Shown piece by piece: positions 14,749 to 22,713 of a stretch of 29,504 bases of DNA. This DNA comes from DASUPK01 sp036505735 (GTDB taxonomy: Bacteria > Actinomycetota > Thermoleophilia > Solirubrobacterales > 70-9). The position numbers were made by a program, and so were the translations under genes. The stretch covers positions 1 to 29,504 of the forward strand of contig DASXSZ010000182.1 in the NCBI GenBank assembly GCA_036505735.1, written 5' to 3'. Within the stretch, counting starts at the first letter, position 1. Each line of letters opens with the position of its first letter. Under the pieces are notes generated by a model. That model saw nothing but the letters and a program-made list of their open reading frames with translations. It did no database searches and was not told the DNA's origin.

Positions 14749-16257
14749 TCAGGGCGCCAGCCCCGCGGGGATCGAGTCGATGACGTCGCCGGCGATCACG
14801 GAATCGTGGCCCATCCGCTCACCGGCCGCGCGACCGGCGCGCGAATGTGCGACGACGGCCGCACAGGTGGCGGCGAAGGGCTCGATGCCGCGTGCGATGA
14901 GCGCGGCGATCATGCCCGTGAGCACGTCCCCGGTCCCGGCGGTGGCGAGCTGCGGGCTCGAGACGCCGTTCACCGCGACCCTCTCCCCATCGGTGACGAT
15001 CGAGTCGTCCCCCTTGAGCACCACGATCCCGCCGCTGCGCGTGGCGGCCTCGCGGGCGCTCTCAAGGCGCCGTGCGTCGATCGCCTCGGATTCCCGGTCG
15101 AGCAGGCGACCCATCTCCCCGGCGTGCGGGGTTAGCACCAGCGGTCCCTCGCGATCGGCGAGCTTGTCGATGCGCCCAGCGTGGGCGTTGAGGCCGTCGG
15201 CGTCGAGGACGAGCGGCGCCTCGATCCGCGAAGTGAGCTCCTGGATCAGTCGCTGGGTCCCCTGTTCGCGGCCCATCCCCGATCCCAGCACCACGCCGGC
15301 GGCGCGCTCGGTCGCTCCGAGGATCTGCTCCGACGCGGCCGGCCGCAGGCGACCGTCGCGGCTGGCGCAGCCGATCGACATCACCTCCGTCAGCTTGGTC
15401 TCGAAGATCGCCTCCAGGTCCGCCGGCACGGCGACGGTGGCGTACCCGGCCCCGGTCCGAATGGCGCCCAGCGCCGACAGGCAGACGGCGCCCGTCAGCC
15501 CGCGCGACCCTCCGATCACGACCACCTGGCCGGAACTGAATTTCGTCGATCCGGCGGCCCGGTGCGGCGCCAGCTCGAGGACGCGGGTACCGATCAGGCC
15601 CGCGCTCGTCTGCGTCGGCGCGCCGTCGGGGATCCCGATCGGCGCGACTCGGAGCTCGCCGGTGTGCTCCTTCCCCGGCGCAATCCAGTGGCCCAGCTTG
15701 GGCGCGTGGAAGGTCACCGTGAGGTCGGCGGCGGCCGCCTTGCCCTCGACCTCGCCGGTCGAGGCGTTGACGCCGGAGGCGATGTCGGTCGCCACGACGG
15801 GCGCCTCGGCCTCGTTCATCGCATCGATCGCCGAAGTCGCCGGCTCGCGGGGGCTGCCGGCGAAGCCGGTGCCGAAGACCGCGTCGATTACCACGCCGGT
15901 CCCCCGGATCGCCGCGGGCAGCTCGCCCAGCTCGACGTGCCGGGCACCGTCGAAGCGCTCGAGGTTCGCCTTGGCGTCATCGGACAGCCCCTCGGGCGGC
16001 GAGAGCAGGAGGGCATCGACCTCGAAGCCCATCTCCCGCAGCACGCGCGCCGCGACCAGGCCGTCGCCCCCGTTGTTGCCCTTCCCGCAGACGACGGCCG
16101 CCCTGCTCGACCCCGCCGCCTCCGCGGCCGCCTCGGCCACCGCCCGCCCCGCCGTCTCCATCAATTCGAGCGATGGAACCCCGCGATCGTTGATCGCCCA
16201 GCGATCCGTCGCGCGCATCTGGTCCGCGTCCAGCAGGGGATCCAGCCAGTCCTCCAT
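14749..16257 (-). CDS. nnr: Bifunctional NAD(P)H-hydrate epimerase/dehydratase
   Basis: This 502-residue enzyme repairs hydrated NAD(P)H. The N-terminal YjeF_N epimerase domain (about 1-215) carries the VVCGKGNNGGDGLVAAR signature. The C-terminal ADP/ATP-dependent dehydratase (carbohydrate-kinase fold, about 230-500) has GGSRGLTGAVCLS, VLDADGLNA, LTPHAGEMGRLL and TAGTGDVLTGMIA with the catalytic GTGD. Both domains look active. ATG 16257 follows a TAGGCT box by 7 bases and has no Shine-Dalgarno sequence, so it may have its own promoter within the larger cluster. The acpS stop lies 30 bases upstream. The nnr-alr association with acpS is a common actinobacterial arrangement. Confidence 0.96.
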   Translation of the reverse strand: MEDWLDPLLDADQMRATDRWAINDRGVPSLELMETAGRAVAEAAAEAAGSSRAAVVCGKGNNGGDGLVAARVLREMGFEVDALLLSPPEGLSDDAKANLERFDGARHVELGELPAAIRGTGVVIDAVFGTGFAGSPREPATSAIDAMNEAEAPVVATDIASGVNASTGEVEGKAAAADLTVTFHAPKLGHWIAPGKEHTGELRVAPIGIPDGAPTQTSAGLIGTRVLELAPHRAAGSTKFSSGQVVVIGGSRGLTGAVCLSALGAIRTGAGYATVAVPADLEAIFETKLTEVMSIGCASRDGRLRPAASEQILGATERAAGVVLGSGMGREQGTQRLIQELTSRIEAPLVLDADGLNAHAGRIDKLADREGPLVLTPHAGEMGRLLDRESEAIDARRLESAREAATRSGGIVVLKGDDSIVTDGERVAVNGVSSPQLATAGTGDVLTGMIAALIARGIEPFAATCAAVVAHSRAGRAAGERMGHDSVIAGDVIDSIPAGLAP

Positions 16258-16264
16258 CGGCGCC

Positions 16265-16270
16265 AGCCTA
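16265..16270 (-). promoter_or_regulatory. Candidate internal -10 box for nnr
   Basis: TAGGCT on the minus strand ends 7 bases before ATG 16257. It lies between acpS and nnr and could start a separate nnr-alr-cca transcript. Confidence 0.4.
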
Positions 16271-16287
16271 CCCCTGGGCGTCGCGCC

Positions 16288-16632
16288 CTAGGTGGCGATC
16301 GCGACGGCGGCGGCGCTGTCGCGCGAGTGCGTCAGCGAGATGGCGATCTCAGCGTCACCCGCCGCCTCGGCTGCCCGCCCGTGTAGCCGGAGCTGGGGCG
16401 GCTTGCCGCTCACGACCTCGATGTCCCGCGGCGGGACGGCCTCACCCAGGGCTTTGATCACCGCCTCCTTCGCCGCGAAGCGGGCGGCGAGATGCTGTCC
16501 GGGGCGGGCCCGGTCCCGCGCGTACGCCAGCTCGCCCGGCGTGAACAGGCGCTCCGCGAGGCGCGGGCGGCGCTCCAGCGCGCGCTCCACGCGATCGATC
16601 TCGATCAGGTCGATGCCGATGCCGACGGCCAC
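16288..16632 (-). CDS. acpS: Holo-[acyl-carrier-protein] synthase
   Basis: This enzyme transfers 4'-phosphopantetheine from CoA to acyl carrier protein. At 114 residues it is of normal length. The magnesium-binding D8 in GIGIDLIEIDR, and E56 in the RFAAKEAVIKALG helix, are present, as is the C-terminal SLTHSRDSAAAVAIA strand. The start is GTG 16632, with AGGTGAGG a few bases upstream. The upstream lipoprotein gene stops 7 bases before it (TGA at 16640-16642), so the two are co-transcribed. This is the usual place of acpS, between glmS and nnr in actinobacteria. Confidence 0.96.
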   Translation of the reverse strand: MAVGIGIDLIEIDRVERALERRPRLAERLFTPGELAYARDRARPGQHLAARFAAKEAVIKALGEAVPPRDIEVVSGKPPQLRLHGRAAEAAGDAEIAISLTHSRDSAAAVAIAT

Positions 16633-16639
16633 TCCCGCC

Positions 16640-18187
16640 TCACCTCAGTCCCAGGATGGCCTTGATCTCGGTCTTGTCGTTCTCGGTGCCCGAGCCGCTC
16701 ACCAGGTAGCTGAGCGAGTTCAGGTACGGCTTCGCCCGGACGTAGTCCGGATCGGACTTTGCCCCCGACGACTCAGCGACCCGGAAGACCGAGGGGAAGT
16801 CGAGGAAGAGGTCCGTGCCGAGAGCAGAGACCTTGCCCTGGGCAGCGGAGAAGACGGGCGAGTCGCTCAGCTTCTGGGCGGGAGCGAGGCTCTGCTCCGC
16901 CGAGCCGGCGCCATAGCCGATCACCACCTTGTCACCTTGCTGCGCGAGCTCCACGGGCCGCGGCGCGAGCGTCTGATCGTTGATCTGGAACCCCGTCCCA
17001 CCGCCGCTGATGTGCAGCGGCTTGATGCCGCCGGTGCCGAGCTGGAGCAGGCCCTGGAGCTGGCTCAGGAGCCTGCCGGTCAGGTCCGGATCCTTGCTCT
17101 GCACGACCAGCGCGCCTGTCAGCGTCGATTCGGTCGTCCCCTGGACGTAGAGGACCGCGTCTCCGAGGGAGCCCGTGAGCTGATCGAGCGAGGCGCCCGT
17201 CGTGGTCTCGATCTGTTGCACCACGCCGTTGAAGTTCGGAATGATGTCCTTGAACTGGTCGAGACCCCGGTTGACTGCACCCCCGAGGTCCGCCGCCCCG
17301 ACCGCGAGCCACGCCTGCCCGGGAACCTCGCCGATCAACGAGCTCTGCGGCGTCTCGACGCCGCTGCTACCTCCGCTGGCCTCGAGCTCGATGGTGTCGG
17401 CGGACGCGGTGACGGCGCCGGCGACCGGCTGGTTGAGCGAGTCGCCCGCGGACTTCTCCAGGATCGACTGGCTCTGCTCATCGATCTGTCCGGAGCCCAC
17501 GGCTGCGATCAGGTCCTTCGGGACCGTATAGATCGTCCCGAGCCGGTCGCTGGGGAGATCGCCGACCGCGTCCTCGAAATCGCTCGAGTCGCCGAGCGAA
17601 TCCCCCTTCGAGGCATCGACCGCCGCCTTGAATCCGGCCAGATCGCCCTCGACCAGGAAGTCGCCGACCGTGCCGAAGAAATTGCCGGGCTCGGTGGGAT
17701 CGGATTGGTAGGGGACGCCGTTGTAGCTCTGCGGCGCCGGGTCGGTCGCCGTCGTACCGGTTCCCTTCCGCACCGCGGCGAGCGCGGCGGCCGGGTTCGT
17801 GGCCTCGATCACGACCGTGCCCTCAGTCGTTTGGCCTGACAGGTCGTTGAGGAAGACGCCGGCCTTCTCGCCGAGCCAGGGCGCGATGTCCCGCTGGTAG
17901 TTGATCGGGTGCCCGTCGGCCTTCGACTGCTTCTCGATCAAGGAGACGATCTCGCCCCCTGGGTCGCTGGTATTGAGGATCTTGCTCAGCGCCGCCTTCG
18001 CGTTCGCCTGCGCGGACCCGGTCGGCTTCACCCTCGCGTCCAGGTAAAGGGCGGCGTTCTGCGGCACAGCGGCCGCCGGGCCGACGTCGACGCTGCCGCC
18101 GCCACCGCCTCCCCCGCAGCCGGCGAGCAGCGCGGCTACGACCGCGGCGTAGGCGGCGAGCGGGGCGCTGAGGCGTCGAGGGCTCAC
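16640..18187 (-). CDS. Putative DUF3352-type lipoprotein
   Basis: This is a 515-residue exported protein starting at GTG 18187. The signal peptide ends in ALLAGC, with C24 as a strong lipidation site, and a run of glycines follows. The mature part contains the sequence feature PQNAALYLDARVKPTG and alternates hydrophobic and small polar residues, like a large beta-rich repeat domain. I associate it with the DUF3352 family of uncertain function, from memory. There are no catalytic motifs. Its position between glmS and acpS suggests a cell-envelope role, but this is inference. A TACGAT box lies 10 bases before the start; no Shine-Dalgarno sequence is visible. A longer open frame extends upstream but overlaps glmS and is unlikely to be translated. 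Confidence 0.75.
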   Translation of the reverse strand: MSPRRLSAPLAAYAAVVAALLAGCGGGGGGGSVDVGPAAAVPQNAALYLDARVKPTGSAQANAKAALSKILNTSDPGGEIVSLIEKQSKADGHPINYQRDIAPWLGEKAGVFLNDLSGQTTEGTVVIEATNPAAALAAVRKGTGTTATDPAPQSYNGVPYQSDPTEPGNFFGTVGDFLVEGDLAGFKAAVDASKGDSLGDSSDFEDAVGDLPSDRLGTIYTVPKDLIAAVGSGQIDEQSQSILEKSAGDSLNQPVAGAVTASADTIELEASGGSSGVETPQSSLIGEVPGQAWLAVGAADLGGAVNRGLDQFKDIIPNFNGVVQQIETTTGASLDQLTGSLGDAVLYVQGTTESTLTGALVVQSKDPDLTGRLLSQLQGLLQLGTGGIKPLHISGGGTGFQINDQTLAPRPVELAQQGDKVVIGYGAGSAEQSLAPAQKLSDSPVFSAAQGKVSALGTDLFLDFPSVFRVAESSGAKSDPDYVRAKPYLNSLSYLVSGSGTENDKTEIKAILGLR

Positions 18188-18197
18188 GAGCGCGGGG

Positions 18198-18203
18198 ATC
18201 GTA
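18198..18203 (-). promoter_or_regulatory. Candidate -10 box for the DUF3352-like gene
   Basis: TACGAT on the minus strand ends 10 bases before GTG 18187, inside the 46-base space after glmS. Confidence 0.4.
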
Positions 18204-18233
18204 GCCGCAACGGCCGCTACCCGAAAGTGGGCG

Positions 18234-20102
18234 CTATTCGACCGTGACCGTCTTGGCGAGGTTGCGCGGCTGGTCGACGTTGAGGCCCTTCTCGCGGGCG
18301 ATGTAGTACGCCAGCAGCTGCAGCGGGACGATCGCGACGATCGGCTGCAGGATCCAGTCGGTTCGCGGCACGAACAGCGTCTGGTCCGCTGCCTCGGCGA
18401 CCGCCTCACAGCCCTCGGTCGCCACGGCGATCACGTCGGCGCCGCGCGCGCGGACCTCCTCCATGTTGGAGAGGATCTTCTCGACCACCGGGCTGTCCGT
18501 CGCCACGGCGACCACCGGGGTCGACTCGTCGAGCAGGGCGATCGGCCCGTGCTTCATCTCGCCGGCGGCGTAGGCGTCCGCCGGGATGTAGGAGATCTCC
18601 TTCAGCTTCAGCGCGCCCTCGAGGCAGACCGAGAGCCCGATGTGGCGGCCGATGTACATGAAGAAGCGCTGGTCGCACTGGGAGCGCGCGATCGCCTTCA
18701 CCCGATCGTCGGTGGTGGCGAGCGTCTCCTGCAGCTTCGAGGGCAGTGACTTGAGCTCGGCCACCAGCTCCACGATCCGCGCGTGCGGAAGTGTGCCGCG
18801 CAGCTCGGCGAGGCGGAGGCCGAGCAGGTACATGGCGGCCACCTGGCTGACGAAGGTCTTCGTCGCGGCCACGCTGATCTCGATGCCCGACCTCGTGAAC
18901 AGCACGGCGTCGGCATCGCGGGTCGCCTGGCTCCCCATCACGTTGCAGACCGCCAGCACCTTCGAGCCTCCCTCGCGCGCCAGGCGCATCGCCGCCAGGG
19001 TGTCGGCTGTCTCTCCGGACTGGGTGATGCCGATGACGAGATCGTTCGGCCGGTGGACGGGCTCCCGGTAGCGGTACTCGGAGGCGATGTCCATCTCCAC
19101 CGGCACTCGGGCCCACCGCTCGATCGCGTACCGGCCGACGAGCCCGGCGTGGTAGGAGGTCCCGCAGGCGACGATCACGATCCGCTCGATGCCGCGCAGA
19201 AAGTCGTCTTCGAGGTCGACGTCGGAGAGGTCGACTCCCTCCAGCGAGGGCAGCCGGTCGGTGATCGTCTCGGCGACGGCGTCCGGCTGCTCGTGGATCT
19301 CCTTGAGCATGAAGGTGGCGTACCCGCCCTTCTCGGCGGCGTCCTCGTCCCAGGTCACCTCCATCGGCTCGCGGTCCTCGACCTTCGTCCCGTCCGCCTG
19401 GGTCACGGTGACCTCGCCCTTATGGATCGTGACGATCTCGTCGTTCTTGATCCCCAGCGCGCGACGCGTCTCGGCCAGGAAGGCCGGGATCGCAGAGGCG
19501 ACGAAGTTCTCATTTTCGCCAAGCCCCACGATCAGGGGGCACTCCTTCCGCGCCGCCACGAGGGTGTCCGTCTCGTCGCGGTGCATGGCCACGAAGGCGT
19601 AGTGACCGCGCAGGTCCGCGAAGGCCTTCCGCACGGCCTCGGTCAGGTCCCCTTCGTAGTGCCGCTCGATCAGGTGCGAGACGATCTCCGCATCCGTCTC
19701 CGAGGTGAACTCGTGACCCTCCGCCTTGAGCTCGCGGCGCAGCTCGGCGTGGTTCTCGACGATGCCGTTTAGGACGATGTGGATCTCATCGGCGCAGTCA
19801 CCGTGAGGGTGGGCGTTCTCCTCGGTCACACGGCCGTGGGTCGCCCAGCGGGTATGGCCGAGGCCGATCGTCGCCGGCAGCGCGGCGACCGCGACCGAGC
19901 CGGAGTCGCCGTTTGAGGAATGCTGCTCGACCGCAGCGCGCAGGTTCGCCAGGTTGCCGACGGCGCGCACGCTGTCGATCTCACCGTCCGAGATCACTGA
20001 AACACCGGCCGAGTCGTAGCCTCGGTACTCGAGCTTCTCCAGGCCGGCAATCAGCAGGTCCCGGCACGGTCGGTCACCCACATATCCGACGATGCCGCAC
20101 AT
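18234..20102 (-). CDS. glmS: Glutamine-fructose-6-phosphate aminotransferase (isomerizing)
   Basis: This enzyme makes glucosamine-6-phosphate from fructose-6-phosphate and glutamine, the first step to UDP-GlcNAc. It has 622 residues, with the class II glutaminase N-terminal nucleophile Cys2 (MCGIVGYVGD). HTRWATHG and the GDCADEIHIVLNGIVENH region are in the amidotransferase domain. Two SIS sugar-isomerase domains follow (ACGTSYHAGLVGRY and IGRHIGLSVCLEGALKLKE). The C-terminus is the typical QPRNLAKTVTVE. ATG 20102 lacks a Shine-Dalgarno sequence and follows TACTCT by 10 bases. glmM ends 45 bases upstream, so the two sequential enzymes of the same pathway are adjacent. Confidence 0.98.
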   Translation of the reverse strand: MCGIVGYVGDRPCRDLLIAGLEKLEYRGYDSAGVSVISDGEIDSVRAVGNLANLRAAVEQHSSNGDSGSVAVAALPATIGLGHTRWATHGRVTEENAHPHGDCADEIHIVLNGIVENHAELRRELKAEGHEFTSETDAEIVSHLIERHYEGDLTEAVRKAFADLRGHYAFVAMHRDETDTLVAARKECPLIVGLGENENFVASAIPAFLAETRRALGIKNDEIVTIHKGEVTVTQADGTKVEDREPMEVTWDEDAAEKGGYATFMLKEIHEQPDAVAETITDRLPSLEGVDLSDVDLEDDFLRGIERIVIVACGTSYHAGLVGRYAIERWARVPVEMDIASEYRYREPVHRPNDLVIGITQSGETADTLAAMRLAREGGSKVLAVCNVMGSQATRDADAVLFTRSGIEISVAATKTFVSQVAAMYLLGLRLAELRGTLPHARIVELVAELKSLPSKLQETLATTDDRVKAIARSQCDQRFFMYIGRHIGLSVCLEGALKLKEISYIPADAYAAGEMKHGPIALLDESTPVVAVATDSPVVEKILSNMEEVRARGADVIAVATEGCEAVAEAADQTLFVPRTDWILQPIVAIVPLQLLAYYIAREKGLNVDQPRNLAKTVTVE

Positions 20103-20112
20103 GAGGTGGGTA

Positions 20113-20118
20113 AGAGTA
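20113..20118 (-). promoter_or_regulatory. Candidate -10 box for glmS
   Basis: TACTCT on the minus strand ends 10 bases before ATG 20102. It would allow leaderless expression independent of glmM. Confidence 0.45.
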
Positions 20119-20147
20119 GTGCGCGGGCGGGCGCCCCGAGGAAACGA

Positions 20148-21455
20148 CTAACCCAGCTCGCTCCGCGCAACCTCGACAAGGCGGTTGGCGATCTCTTCGC
20201 ACTCCCCCTCGTCGGGGGCCTCGACCATCACCCTCAGCAGCGGCTCCGTGCCGGACGCCCGGACGAGCACCCTGCCGCGCCCCTCGAGCCTTCCGTTCTC
20301 CGCCTCGACCGCGCTCCAGAGCTGCGCCGCGCCCTCCACCGCGTCGCGATCGGCGATCCGCACGTTCTCGAGCCGTTGCGGCAGGCGCTCGAAGGGCTTC
20401 ACGTCCTCGAGGCGGCGCCCGCCCAGCGCGCGAAGCACCAGCAGGGAGGCGGCGATCCCGTCGCCGGTCGGCGTGAAGTCGGTCCAGACGATGTGCCCGG
20501 ACTGCTCGCCGCCCAGGCGCCAGTCGCGTTCGAGCAGCGCCTCGATCACGTAGCGGTCGCCCACCCGGGTCTGCCTCACCTCGATGCCGGCCTCCTCCAT
20601 GGTCTTCAGGAATCCGAAGTTGGTCATCACGGTCACCGCCACGCCGCCCTGGAGCTCCCCCCGGCTCTGCAGGTCCCGGCCGATCAGCGCGATCAGCTCG
20701 TCGCCATCGTGGAGCCGCCCTCCGCCGTCGACGGCGAGCACCCGGTCCCCGTCGCCGTCATATGCGAAGCCGACGTCCGCGCCGGAGGAGCGGACCAGCC
20801 CGATTAGGCCATCGGGATGGGTCGAGCCGCAGTCCGCGTTGATGTTGCGCCCGTCCGGCTCGGTCGCGGACAGCACGAGCTCCGCCCCGAGCGCCGCGAA
20901 GATCACCGGCGCAGCACGGTAAGTGGCCCCGTTCGCGCAATCCAGGGCGACTCTCATGCCGGACAGATCGAGGGGGAACGCCGTTCGCAGCTCGCGGATG
21001 TAGTCGTCGAAGGCGCCCTCGAGCGACCGGACGCCGCCGATCCGCTCACCCATGGGCTCGTCGAGACGCGCCTCGATGGAAGCCTCAGAGTCGTCGTCGA
21101 GCTTGGTCCCGCGCGAATTGAAGAACTTGATCCCGTTGTCGGCGAACGGGTTGTGGCTCGCAGAGACGACGCCGGCCAGGTCGAAGCTGAGCCGCCGGGC
21201 GAGTACCGAAGCCGCCGGCGTGGGCAGAACCCCTCCCAGCATGGCGTCGCCTCCACCGGCGGCGACCCCCGCCGCGAGTGCCTCCTCCAGCATCGGACCG
21301 GACTCACGGGTGTCGCGGATGATCAGGACCTGGGGCCGCTCGGCTTCGGCCTGTAGCGCAGCCGCCCGGCCCAGGCGGACGGCGAGCTCCGGGGTGAGCA
21401 GATCGCCCACGGACCCCCGGACCCCATCGGTCCCGAACAGTCGTCGCTCCGCCAC
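20148..21455 (-). CDS. glmM: Phosphoglucosamine mutase
   Basis: This enzyme converts glucosamine-6-phosphate to glucosamine-1-phosphate for UDP-GlcNAc. It has 435 residues, slightly below the usual 445-450. It has the opening FGTDGVRGSVGDLLTPELA and the active-site serine S100 in VVSASHNPFADNGIKFF. The metal site DGDGDR follows, and the sugar-phosphate binding RASGTEPLLRVMVEA lies near the end. The start is GTG 21455. A TAGCGT box ends 8 bases upstream and overlaps the rpsI stop codon, and there is no Shine-Dalgarno sequence. It follows rpsI by 11 bases, the usual position for this operon in actinobacteria. Confidence 0.97.
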   Translation of the reverse strand: MAERRLFGTDGVRGSVGDLLTPELAVRLGRAAALQAEAERPQVLIIRDTRESGPMLEEALAAGVAAGGGDAMLGGVLPTPAASVLARRLSFDLAGVVSASHNPFADNGIKFFNSRGTKLDDDSEASIEARLDEPMGERIGGVRSLEGAFDDYIRELRTAFPLDLSGMRVALDCANGATYRAAPVIFAALGAELVLSATEPDGRNINADCGSTHPDGLIGLVRSSGADVGFAYDGDGDRVLAVDGGGRLHDGDELIALIGRDLQSRGELQGGVAVTVMTNFGFLKTMEEAGIEVRQTRVGDRYVIEALLERDWRLGGEQSGHIVWTDFTPTGDGIAASLLVLRALGGRRLEDVKPFERLPQRLENVRIADRDAVEGAAQLWSAVEAENGRLEGRGRVLVRASGTEPLLRVMVEAPDEGECEEIANRLVEVARSELG

Positions 21456-21463
21456 TCGGGCGG

Positions 21464-21469
21464 ACGCTA
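21464..21469 (-). promoter_or_regulatory. Candidate -10 box for glmM formed by the rpsI stop codon
   Basis: TAGCGT on the minus strand begins with the TAG stop of rpsI (21469-21467) and ends 8 bases before GTG 21455. Confidence 0.4.
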
Positions 21470-22261
21470 GCGCTTGGAGAACTGGGGCTTCTTCCGAGCC
21501 TTCTTGAGGCCCGCCTTGCGGCGTTCCTTGACGCGCGCGTCACGGGTCAGCATGCCCCTGCGCTTGAGCTCGGGGCGAAGCCCCGGATCGACGTCGCAGA
21601 GGGCGCGCGCGATGCCGTGGCGGACCGCTGCCGCCTGTCCCGAGATGCCGCCGCCGTGTACCCGGATGCGTACGTCGACGTTGCCCTCGTAGCCGCTCTG
21701 GACGAGCGGCTGCTTGGCGACCGACTGCAGGTAGGCGCGCGGGAAGTACTCCTCGAGCTTGCGCTTGTTGACCTCGATACTGCCGCTGCCCGGGCGCAGG
21801 ATCACCCGAGCGACGGAGGACTTGCGCTTCCCGGTCGCCGCATAGGTCGCGTCGCCCGAGAGCTTGGCGGGCTTCGCGGCCACCGGCGCCGCCTCCTCGA
21901 CATCCCCGATCAGCTCGCGCTCGCGGCGCAGGCGCTCCTCTTCCTCGGCCTCCCGGCGGGCCCGCTCCTCGGCGTCGAGCTCCCGCTCGGGCTCGATCGC
22001 GATCGGATCGAGCTCGGCGCCGGGCACTACCTCCTCCCTCTTGGCGCCCTCCGCCGGTGCCGGAGCGGCGGGATCGGCGGCGGGCTGCTTGGTCGCCGCC
22101 TCCTCGGCGGGCGTGTCGTCCTCGGGCGCCGCGTCCTCAGCCAGCGCCTCCTCGGCGGGCTGCTGCTCCTCCGCGGGCTGCTGCTCCTCCGCGGGCGGCT
22201 GCTCCTCGGCCGAGGGCTCCTCAGGCTGCTGCTCGTCCTTCTGCTGCTCTTCGTCCTGCAT
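21467..22261 (-). CDS. rpsI: Ribosomal protein uS9 with long acidic N-terminal extension
   Basis: This is a small-subunit ribosomal protein whose C-terminal tail reaches the P site. It has 264 residues, against about 130-170 in most bacteria. The normal S9 fold starts near residue 139 (ATYAATGKRKSSVARV) and ends in the canonical KKARKKPQFSKR. The first 135 or so residues are extremely Glu/Gln/Pro/Ala-rich, with repeated AEEQQP, then a charged ERARREAEEEERLRRER helix that could be a coiled coil. Start ATG 22261 shares one base with the rplM stop (TGATG), so there is no other sensible start. The extension is in frame with the S9 fold and its codon use looks like the rest. Such extensions are known in some actinobacteria, but I cannot judge how long they usually are. 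Confidence 0.95.
   Translation of the reverse strand: MQDEEQQKDEQQPEEPSAEEQPPAEEQQPAEEQQPAEEALAEDAAPEDDTPAEEAATKQPAADPAAPAPAEGAKREEVVPGAELDPIAIEPERELDAEERARREAEEEERLRRERELIGDVEEAAPVAAKPAKLSGDATYAATGKRKSSVARVILRPGSGSIEVNKRKLEEYFPRAYLQSVAKQPLVQSGYEGNVDVRIRVHGGGISGQAAAVRHGIARALCDVDPGLRPELKRRGMLTRDARVKERRKAGLKKARKKPQFSKR
22157..22192. repeat. Two perfect 18-bp tandem repeats inside rpsI
   Basis: The unit GGGCTGCTGCTCCTCCGC occurs twice without a gap. On the coding (minus) strand it encodes AEEQQP-type repeats; partly matching copies flank it. It is therefore a coding micro-expansion, not a mobile element. Confidence 0.85.
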
Positions 22262-22713
22262 CAAGTCTCGATCTCGAGGGCCTCGGGCTTCTGGGCCTGG
22301 TGGGGATGGTCCCGGCCTGCGTACACCTTCAGCTTGCCCAGCTGCTGGCGGGCCAGCCGGTTGCGAGGGAGCATCCCCTTCACGGCCCTGCGGATGACCT
22401 CTTCGGGGCGCCGTTCGAGCAGCTCGCCGAGGGTCCGGTAGCGGATCCCGCCCGGGTACCCGGTGTGGCGCCAGTAGCGCTTGTTCTCCCGCTTGTTGCC
22501 GGTCACGGTGACCTTCTCCGCGTTGACGACGATCACGAAGTCCCCCACGTCGACGTGAGGGGTGTACGTGGGCTTGCGCTTCCCCCGCAGGACGTCGGCG
22601 ATCTGGGTCGCCAGGCGGCCGAGCGTCTTGCCCTCGGCATCGACCAGGTACCAGTCCCGCTCGCGGTCCTGGGCAGTCGCCTGATAGGTCCTCATCGCAG
22701 TCGCCGTAGCCAT
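22261..22713 (-). CDS. rplM: Ribosomal protein uL13
   Basis: This is a large-subunit ribosomal protein, 150 residues from ATG 22713. The family core is complete: WYLVDAEGKTLGRLATQIA, DFVIVVNAEKVTVTGNK, YRHTGYPGG-type residues (YWRHTGYPGGIR) and AVKGMLPRNRLARQQL. Other actinobacterial L13 proteins start at the second methionine (MRTYQAT, ATG 22695), so the first six residues may not be made. Neither start has a normally spaced Shine-Dalgarno sequence. Upstream lies a TATCAT promoter box and a 5' hairpin with GGAGG in its loop. It is the first gene of the large leftward cluster and is coupled to rpsI. Confidence 0.96.
   Translation of the reverse strand: MATATAMRTYQATAQDRERDWYLVDAEGKTLGRLATQIADVLRGKRKPTYTPHVDVGDFVIVVNAEKVTVTGNKRENKRYWRHTGYPGGIRYRTLGELLERRPEEVIRRAVKGMLPRNRLARQQLGKLKVYAGRDHPHQAQKPEALEIET

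Noticed and set aside
14612..16291. A rightward open frame of 559 codons opposite nnr
   Set aside because: It is antisense to nnr, Ser/Ala/Arg/Pro-rich and without motifs.
22157..22192. Tandem 18-bp repeats as a mobile or CRISPR-like repeat
   Set aside because: They are in frame within rpsI, encode repeated AEEQQP, and have no spacers or flanking elements.
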